Shown one piece after another: positions 58,407 through 64,000 of a stretch of 64,000 nucleotides of DNA (the first letter of the stretch is position 1; the number at the start of each line of letters is the position of its first letter). Location: positions 290,807-354,806 of the forward strand of contig NZ_KZ319371.1 in assembly GCF_002744715.1 (NCBI RefSeq), given 5' to 3'. The stretch comes from Marinobacter profundi (GTDB taxonomy: Bacteria; Pseudomonadota; Gammaproteobacteria; Pseudomonadales; Oleiphilaceae). Made by a program: the position numbers and the translations under genes. Under the pieces are notes generated by a model that saw only the letters and a program-made list of their open reading frames with translations, was not told the origin of the DNA and searched no databases.

Positions 58407-59177
58407 TCATTCCGGCCAACCGTAGAGCCTGCAGGCGTTAGCATAAAGCACCTGCGCCATGTTTTCGGCGGGTTCCCCGCGCAGCTGAGCCAGCTCCGTC
58501 AGAAAATCCGGAAGATAAACCGGCGAATTCCCGCCCGCTGCAACCCCTGCCGGCGGCATATCCGGCGCATCGGTTTCCAGCACCAGACAGGAAAGTGGCA
58601 GTCGTGACAGGGTATCACGGGTTTTTCGGGCACGGGCATAGGTAATGATCCCGCCAACACCAATCATACAACCGGCATCAACCAGTTTCCGCGCCTGCTG
58701 GTAACTGCCGGCAAAACCATGCACCAACGCACGACCACTAAAACCTTTTCGCTTCAGGACCGACGCCACCTCATCGTGGGCCCTCACGGAATGAATGACC
58801 AACGGCAGCTTCAACTCCCCGGCGATATCAACCTGGGCCTCGAAACAGGGCATCTGAGCGGACAGCTCACCCTGGAGACGGTCCAGACCGCACTCCCCGA
58901 CACCCACACAACGCTCACCTCCGGCAACCAGAAGGGCACGCAGCCGCTCGAGGTCCTGCCAGTCATGCTCCTGCACGAACCAGGGATGGATACCGAGGCA
59001 ATAGTGAATGCCGTGGATGACTTCAGCACAGCTCACGACCCGCTGCCAGTCTGCCGCGCGCACCCCCGGGATAACCAGCCGCACCACGCCAAGTGCCGCG
59101 GCTTCGCGCATGACCGCCTCACGGCGCCCATCAAACGCAGGGAAATCCAGATGGCAATGGGCGTCGATCAACTCCAA
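58407..59177 (-). CDS. TatD-family metal-dependent hydrolase
   Basis: A 256-residue TIM-barrel hydrolase of the TatD/YjjV type. Metal ligands are visible in DAHCHLD (HxH), VGECGLD (Glu), LVIHSVRAHDE (His), VHGFAG (His) and LETDAPDMP (Asp). Some members are 3'-5' DNA/RNA exonucleases or D-aminoacyl hydrolases; the substrate here is unknown. It follows prfC on the same strand with a 36-bp gap. Confidence 0.88.
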   Translation of the reverse strand: MELIDAHCHLDFPAFDGRREAVMREAAALGVVRLVIPGVRAADWQRVVSCAEVIHGIHYCLGIHPWFVQEHDWQDLERLRALLVAGGERCVGVGECGLDRLQGELSAQMPCFEAQVDIAGELKLPLVIHSVRAHDEVASVLKRKGFSGRALVHGFAGSYQQARKLVDAGCMIGVGGIITYARARKTRDTLSRLPLSCLVLETDAPDMPPAGVAAGGNSPVYLPDFLTELAQLRGEPAENMAQVLYANACRLYGWPE

Positions 59178-59213
59178 GGCTGCCTCCCCTGCCGCCGACG
59201 CCGGACACTCCGG

Positions 59214-60794
59214 TCAATGCTCCCGGGTTTTGTGGAAGCTGATGTCAGGATGACGCTCCTGGGCCAGCTGCAAATTAACCATAGTAGGAGCAATGTAGGC
59301 CAGCCGGTCACCGCCGTCCAGCGCGACGAAGTCGTTAGCCTTACGCTGGAACTCCTCAAGCTTGCGTTCGTCGGCACAGGTTACCCAGCGTGCCGTTGCC
59401 ACGTTGATCGGCTCGTAGACCGCTTCCACCTTGTACTCACTCTTCAGCCGGCTCACCACCACGTCGAACTGCAGCACACCGACGGCGCCCACAATCAGGT
59501 CATTGTTTTTCAGCGGACGGAATACCTGTACGGCACCTTCTTCCGACAGCTGAATCAGGCCTTTTTGCAGCTGCTTTGCCTTGAGGGGATCCTTCAGCCG
59601 GATACGACGAAAGAGTTCCGGTGCAAAGTTGGGAATCCCGGTGAACTTCATGTCTTCCCCGGACGTGAACGTATCACCCAGCTGAATGGTGCCATGGTTG
59701 TGCAGACCGATAATATCCCCCGCAAATGCCTCCTCGGCATGCTCCCGGTCCCCGGCCATGAATGTCAGCGCGTCGGAGAAACGCACTTCCTTGCCGATCC
59801 GCACATGGCGCGCTTTCATGCCCTGACTGTACTGGCCCGAGACAATGCGCATAAACGCCACCCGGTCACGGTGTTGCGGATCCATGTTCGCCTGGATCTT
59901 GAATACGAATCCCGAAAAGCCTTCTTCCTCAGGCCTGACCAGACGAACATCGGTTTCCCTTGGCTGTGGTGCCGGCGCCCAGTCGACAAGACCATCGAGC
60001 ATATGATCGACACCGAAATTGCCCAGCGCGGTACCAAAGAATACCGGAGTGAGCTTACCCGCCAGGAATGCATCCAGGTCAAAATCGTGGGACGCGCCCT
60101 TGACCAGCTCGATCTCATCACGCAGGTCGCCGGCATAAGCGCCAATGGCCTCTTCCAGCTGAGGATTGTCGAGCCCTTCAATTACCCGGCGCTCCTGGAT
60201 AGTATGACCCTGGCCGGTCTGATAAAGCACCACCTCATCCCGCAGCAAATGATAGACACCCTTGAAGTTCTTACCCATGCCAATCGGCCAGGTAATCGGC
60301 GCGCAGGCGATCTTGAGGACATCCTCAACTTCGTCCATCAGCTCCACCGGATCACGGGTATCACGATCCAGCTTGTTCATGAAGGTCAGGATTGGCGTAT
60401 CACGCAGACGGGTTACTTCCATCAGCTTGATGGTGCGCTCCTCGACACCCTTGGCGCTGTCGATCACCATCAGGCACGAATCGACGGCAGTCAGGGTACG
60501 GTAGGTATCCTCTGAAAAATCTTCGTGGCCGGGAGTATCCAGCAGGTTGACCAGGCGCCCGCCATAGGGGAACTGCATAACCGAAGTGGTCACGGAGATG
60601 CCCCGCTCCTTCTCCATTTCCATCCAGTCAGATTTGGCATGCTGGCCGGATTTTTTGCCCTTCACCGTTCCCGCCTTCTGAATCGCCTGCCCGAACAACA
60701 ATACCTTTTCGGTAATGGTGGTTTTACCCGCGTCGGGGTGAGATATGATCGCAAAGGTACGACGCTTGGCGACTTCCTGGGAGAGGGTAGACAT
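59214..60794 (-). CDS. prfC: Peptide chain release factor 3
   Basis: RF3 is the GTPase that recycles RF1 and RF2 after termination. It has 526 residues from ATG 60794 ([14 protein letters not shown]), the family length. G1 is [10 protein letters not shown]3 [11 protein letters not shown]4 [22 protein letters not shown] is switch I. The ribosome binding site is weak (AGGT 10 nt upstream). An in-frame extension of 54 codons upstream overlaps rimI and is rejected. Confidence 0.96.
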   Translation of the reverse strand: MSTLSQEVAKRRTFAIISHPDAGKTTITEKVLLFGQAIQKAGTVKGKKSGQHAKSDWMEMEKERGISVTTSVMQFPYGGRLVNLLDTPGHEDFSEDTYRTLTAVDSCLMVIDSAKGVEERTIKLMEVTRLRDTPILTFMNKLDRDTRDPVELMDEVEDVLKIACAPITWPIGMGKNFKGVYHLLRDEVVLYQTGQGHTIQERRVIEGLDNPQLEEAIGAYAGDLRDEIELVKGASHDFDLDAFLAGKLTPVFFGTALGNFGVDHMLDGLVDWAPAPQPRETDVRLVRPEEEGFSGFVFKIQANMDPQHRDRVAFMRIVSGQYSQGMKARHVRIGKEVRFSDALTFMAGDREHAEEAFAGDIIGLHNHGTIQLGDTFTSGEDMKFTGIPNFAPELFRRIRLKDPLKAKQLQKGLIQLSEEGAVQVFRPLKNNDLIVGAVGVLQFDVVVSRLKSEYKVEAVYEPINVATARWVTCADERKLEEFQRKANDFVALDGGDRLAYIAPTMVNLQLAQERHPDISFHKTREH

Positions 60795-60879
60795 AGAGAG
60801 AACGACCTGAAATTGAGAGCTTTGAAGGAGCGCCATTATACGGCCAATCGGTGGAAGACGCGAACGGTCTGCCTCGCTG

Positions 60880-61341
60880 CTAAACCAGTATCCGCTCCAT
60901 GACGGAAGCTGTCTCCCTGCCTTCTGCTGCGGGGTAGTAACCGGGGCGTTCGCCAATAAGCACGAATCCCTCTGACTGATACAAAGCGATCGCCGACGTA
61001 TTACTCTGACGAACCTCCAGGATTAGCTTTTGCATGTTATCCCGGGCAGCTTCAATCATCACATGGCGCAGCAACTGCCGCCCGACACCGCGACCACGGT
61101 CCGACGGTCGGACGCACACGTTAAGCAGGTGAGCCTCATCAAACAGGTAAGCCACCACGGTATATCCGGCGATATAGCCGCTGGCCTTAAGAACGGAAAG
61201 ACGATAGTCGTCACGAAAACAATCGCGGAACACACCCTCCGTCCAGGGATGAGAATATCCCTGATGTTCGATATCCAGGACCTCAGGAAGATCGGCAACT
61301 TCGAGGGGGCGGATGACATGGGCGCATACCGGATCGCTCAT
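60880..61341 (-). CDS. rimI: Ribosomal protein S18 alanine N-acetyltransferase RimI
   Basis: RimI acetylates the N-terminus of S18. It is a 153-residue GNAT protein with the acetyl-CoA loop [22 protein letters not shown] and [21 protein letters not shown] 61341 sits behind GGAGG. It follows the HolD-like gene, and holD-rimI is also the E. coli order. Confidence 0.92.
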   Translation of the reverse strand: MSDPVCAHVIRPLEVADLPEVLDIEHQGYSHPWTEGVFRDCFRDDYRLSVLKASGYIAGYTVVAYLFDEAHLLNVCVRPSDRGRGVGRQLLRHVMIEAARDNMQKLILEVRQSNTSAIALYQSEGFVLIGERPGYYPAAEGRETASVMERILV

Positions 61342-61354
61342 CGCCAACCTCCCA

Positions 61355-62185
61355 TTAATGGTATGCCAGTGGCTTCAGCACTTGCCACAGGGCCTTCTTA
61401 CGTGAAGGATCGGTAGCCAAGCCGGCCAGGGTGTGCGGAAAGTCTGCTGCCGCGGCGGGCAAACGGGCCCGCAACCAACGGGTATCCTCCACGGAGTCGC
61501 CCTCTGCCGCCACCCCGAGCAGGATCAGCTTGCGGTCACCGAACTCACGGGCGAGCTCACCGAGAACTTCTGCAAGACCGTCATTGCCGTTACCGGGTAT
61601 ACGCGGATTACTGAAAACCGGCCAGGACAGATCACGCCGCCGACCGCCAGGGCAGCCAAGAGCTTTCAGAATATTCAGGGCCAGAGCGTCCTGCAGGCGC
61701 ATGCTTGCGCCCTCGCCGAGGCCGCTTGCCAGAACCATTTTGTCCGTGACCCAGAAACCCCAGCGAACGCCGATGCTCGCCTCTGCAGGCCGCACAGGCT
61801 CAGCCATAGACCGGTCGCCGGATTGCTCAACCGCGTCCTCAGGCTGCACAACCTCAATCGATGACGCCACCGGCGGACGCGCCGATGAACGAATCAACGC
61901 AGGTTTGTCCCGGGGCGTCGGTGCCGTGTCGGCAACTGCGCTTGCTGCCGCCGAGCCCCCAGCCATCATTTCGCGCAAATGCCCCAGCCTGCGGGCACGT
62001 TGCGGATCTGCCGCAGGAGGAGAATCGCTGACCGGTATTACCGGGCTACGGGGTTCCGTCTCGGGCTCATCAAAAACAAAGTCCGGACTAGGCGCAGCAC
62101 CGGGCAGAGGTGAGCGGGCGTACCAGCAACGGATACCCGCACTCCCCAGGTAGAACTGCCTTTGAGATTCGCTCAGATGAGTCAT
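61355..62185 (-). CDS. holD: HolD-like protein (probable DNA polymerase III psi subunit, long form)
   Basis: A 276-residue protein. Its ends resemble E. coli HolD: N-terminal QFYLGSAGIRCWYARSPLPG (compare LQQLGITQWSLRRPG) and C-terminal LAGLATDPSRKKALWQVLK (compare LTDLRANPTARAALWQQI). Between them is an Ala/Pro-rich, probably disordered stretch of about 100 residues (~35-135). Psi bridges the clamp loader and chi/SSB. A similarly cryptic, long psi beside rimI has been described in Pseudomonas. Start 62185 has AAAGG upstream. The assignment rests on end motifs and synteny. Confidence 0.65.
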   Translation of the reverse strand: MTHLSESQRQFYLGSAGIRCWYARSPLPGAAPSPDFVFDEPETEPRSPVIPVSDSPPAADPQRARRLGHLREMMAGGSAAASAVADTAPTPRDKPALIRSSARPPVASSIEVVQPEDAVEQSGDRSMAEPVRPAEASIGVRWGFWVTDKMVLASGLGEGASMRLQDALALNILKALGCPGGRRRDLSWPVFSNPRIPGNGNDGLAEVLGELAREFGDRKLILLGVAAEGDSVEDTRWLRARLPAAAADFPHTLAGLATDPSRKKALWQVLKPLAYH

Positions 62186-62214
62186 TGAAGCCTTTCGATT
62201 AGCCCGTACTGCAC

Positions 62215-63765
62215 TCAGACATCTGCCGCCTGGGGATGTTGCCGAACACCACCCCTGCTGATCTGGTTCAGCGCCTCGATGTAGGCCTTGGCCGACGCGA
62301 TCACGATATCGGTATCGGCACCTACCCCGTTGACAATACGGCCACCCCGCTCCAGACGAACTGTAACTTCACCCTGGGCGTCGGTTCCGCTGGTTATGGC
62401 ATTGACGGAATACAGTTGCAGGTTACAGCCTGAGTCCACCAACGACTCGATTGCCCTGAAGGTCGCATCCACCGGCCCGCTACCCTCGCCTTCCACCTTG
62501 TGCTCCCGACCATCCATCAGCAGGGTCAGGCTGGCACGGGGTACCACTCCGGTTTCCGAGCACACTTTCATACAGACCAGGCTGAAGCGCGCGTCTTCTT
62601 CACTCTGAAGGGTATCACTGGCTATGGCCTGCAGATCCTCATCGAAAATCTCATGTTTAAGGTCAGCGAGCGCCTTGAAACGGCTGAAGGCTTCATTGAG
62701 CTCACTTTCCGTTTCGAATTCGATACCCAGCTCCTTCAGTCGGGTACGGAATGCGTTACGCCCCGAATGCTTACCCATCACCAGGCTGTTAGTGTGCCAG
62801 CCCACATCCTGGGCGCGCATAATCTCATAGGTCTCGCGGTGCTTGATCACACCATCCTGATGAATGCCGGACTCGTGGGCGAAGGCATTGGCGCCGACAA
62901 TCGCTTTGTTCGGCTGCACAGGAAATCCGGTAATAGTGGACACCAGTCGTGAAGCCGGCACGATGTGCTGGGCATCAATTCGGGTCTCGACGTCAAACAG
63001 GTCCTGGCGAGTACGCACCGCCATGACAATCTCCTCAAGCGACGCGTTGCCAGCCCGCTCGCCAAGCCCGTTAATGGTGCACTCTACCTGACGGGCACCG
63101 TTCATGACCGCAGCAAGGGAATTGGAAACCGCAAGCCCCAGATCGTTATGGCAGTGAACGGAAAATATGGCCTTGTCAGCGTTGGGAACCCGGTGAATGA
63201 TTTGACGGATGGTTTCACCGAACTGTTCCGGAATGGCATAACCGACGGTATCCGGAATATTGATCGTACGCGCACCGGCATCGATAGCCGCTTCAATGAT
63301 CCGACAGAGAAAATCCAGCTCGGAGCGGCCCGCATCCTCACAGGAGAACTCGACGTCGTCGACGTGACTGCGGGCGCGCTTGACGGCCCTCACCGCCTGC
63401 TCTATCACTTCATCCGGGGACAGCATCAGCTTGTACTGCATGTGGATTGGCGACGTTGCAATGAAGGTGTGGATCCGCCCGCGTTCTGCCGGTCGAATTG
63501 CCTCTGCAGCGCGATCAATATCAACATCCACCGCCCGGGCCAGACTACACACCGTGGACTCCTTGATGGTTTCGGCAATCGACTTGACTGCTTCGAAATC
63601 ACCCTCACTGGCAATGGCAAAACCCGCTTCGATCACGTCAACACGGAGCTTCTCCAGTGCCTTCGCAATGCGCAGCTTTTCCGCCTTGTTCATGGTTGCG
63701 CCAGGGCTTTGCTCGCCATCACGCAACGTGGTGTCGAATATTACGAGATGGTCTTTTGCAGACAT
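62215..63765 (-). CDS. leuA: 2-isopropylmalate synthase LeuA
   Basis: LeuA condenses acetyl-CoA with 2-oxoisovalerate, committing carbon to leucine. It is the 516-residue long form, with [33 protein letters not shown] (HxH metal site) and [14 protein letters not shown]. The C-terminal regulatory domain after ~390 has [16 protein letters not shown] for leucine feedback. GGGAG lies 8 nt before ATG 63765. A -10-like TATACT is about 36 bp upstream, but no -35 is clear. The holD-like gene follows after 29 bp. Confidence 0.96.
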   Translation of the reverse strand: MSAKDHLVIFDTTLRDGEQSPGATMNKAEKLRIAKALEKLRVDVIEAGFAIASEGDFEAVKSIAETIKESTVCSLARAVDVDIDRAAEAIRPAERGRIHTFIATSPIHMQYKLMLSPDEVIEQAVRAVKRARSHVDDVEFSCEDAGRSELDFLCRIIEAAIDAGARTINIPDTVGYAIPEQFGETIRQIIHRVPNADKAIFSVHCHNDLGLAVSNSLAAVMNGARQVECTINGLGERAGNASLEEIVMAVRTRQDLFDVETRIDAQHIVPASRLVSTITGFPVQPNKAIVGANAFAHESGIHQDGVIKHRETYEIMRAQDVGWHTNSLVMGKHSGRNAFRTRLKELGIEFETESELNEAFSRFKALADLKHEIFDEDLQAIASDTLQSEEDARFSLVCMKVCSETGVVPRASLTLLMDGREHKVEGEGSGPVDATFRAIESLVDSGCNLQLYSVNAITSGTDAQGEVTVRLERGGRIVNGVGADTDIVIASAKAYIEALNQISRGGVRQHPQAADV

Positions 63766-63935
63766 TGGCAGGACTCCCGTGAGATACAGTGGTTGTACTA
63801 TTGCAGGAGTATATCACTTCTTGATTGGCCAGGCTGTGGTGACAGGCTATGCCAAAACGCTGCCCCCATACCGCTGCAGGTTATCCCTTCCTTGCGGCCA
63901 GCGGTTTTTCAGTCGCCGGTTTTTAGCCGCCCAAT

Positions 63936-63966
63936 AAAAAACCCCAACATCTTTCGATGCTGGGGT
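63936..63966 (-). terminator. rRNA operon terminator
   Basis: On the minus strand ACCCCAGCATC-GAAA-GATGTTGGGGT forms an 11-bp stem (one G-U pair only in this strand) with a GAAA tetraloop, followed by a T-run, about 14 bp after the 5S end. Confidence 0.92.
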
Positions 63967-63980
63967 TTTGGTATTAAGAG

Positions 63981-64000
63981 CCTGACGATGACCTACTCTC
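63981..64000 (-). rRNA. rrf: 5S rRNA, 3' end only (cut by window)
   Basis: The minus-strand reading GAGAGTAGGTCATCGTCAGG is the conserved 3' end of gammaproteobacterial 5S rRNA, and a terminator follows. An rRNA operon therefore lies beyond the right edge, transcribed towards this window. The exact 3' end may extend 1-2 nt left. Confidence 0.9.

Noticed and set aside
58719..60515. 598-codon open frame on the plus strand
   Set aside because: It is antisense to prfC and tatD, which have complete motifs. Long antisense frames are expected in GC-rich codon usage.

Overview
This window is a GC-rich chromosomal core segment of a gammaproteobacterium, probably Marinobacter or a close relative. The inference rests on gene order and protein similarity from memory, with no search run. 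The order secA, M23 peptidase, dciA, lpxC, ftsZ-A-Q, ddl, murC-G, ftsW, murD, mraY, murF-E, ftsI-L, rsmH, mraZ, rnpB, rsmI, lpoA, yraN, diaA, sspB-A, petCBA, rpsI-rplM is the one seen in pseudomonads and their marine relatives. No prophage, insertion sequence, CRISPR array, tRNA gene or toxin-antitoxin module was seen.

Left part (1-24.5 kb). A truncated nadD and proA read left. A three-gene rightward operon follows, with two membrane proteins carrying degenerate GGDEF domains and a DedA-PAP2 fusion. Next come a LON-domain protein with an HDOD protein, ilvD, an AI-2E-type exporter, two small proteins of unknown function, and a haloalkane-dehalogenase-like protein with Asn at the nucleophile position. 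After these lie a short DeaD-type helicase, then lgt-thyA-folA, TauE, a TANGO2/NRDE protein, xseB-ispA and dxs, ribA, and moaC-moaA. A striking 194-nt element with a 28-bp closing stem and four internal hairpins sits between thyA and folA.

Middle part (24.5-50.2 kb). A Nudix-ThiE-like fusion, argJ, secA, an M23 peptidase and dciA lead into lpxC and the complete division and cell wall (dcw) cluster, which reads leftward from mraZ. The mraZ promoter has good -35 and -10 boxes. It is followed by four GTGG repeats spaced exactly 10 bp apart, the form expected of a MraZ operator. RNase P RNA lies just upstream.

Right part (50.2-64 kb). The rsmI/lpoA-yraN-diaA block, sspA-sspB, the cytochrome bc1 operon (petABC), rplM-rpsI, a TatD hydrolase, prfC, rimI, a long HolD-like (psi) protein and leuA follow. 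The window ends in the last ~20 nt of a 5S rRNA on the minus strand, so an rRNA operon lies just beyond the right edge.

Most of the window is ordinary core genome. The best candidates for something undescribed are the thyA-folA structured element and the c-di-GMP-receptor-like pair next to the DedA-PAP2 lipid recycling enzyme.
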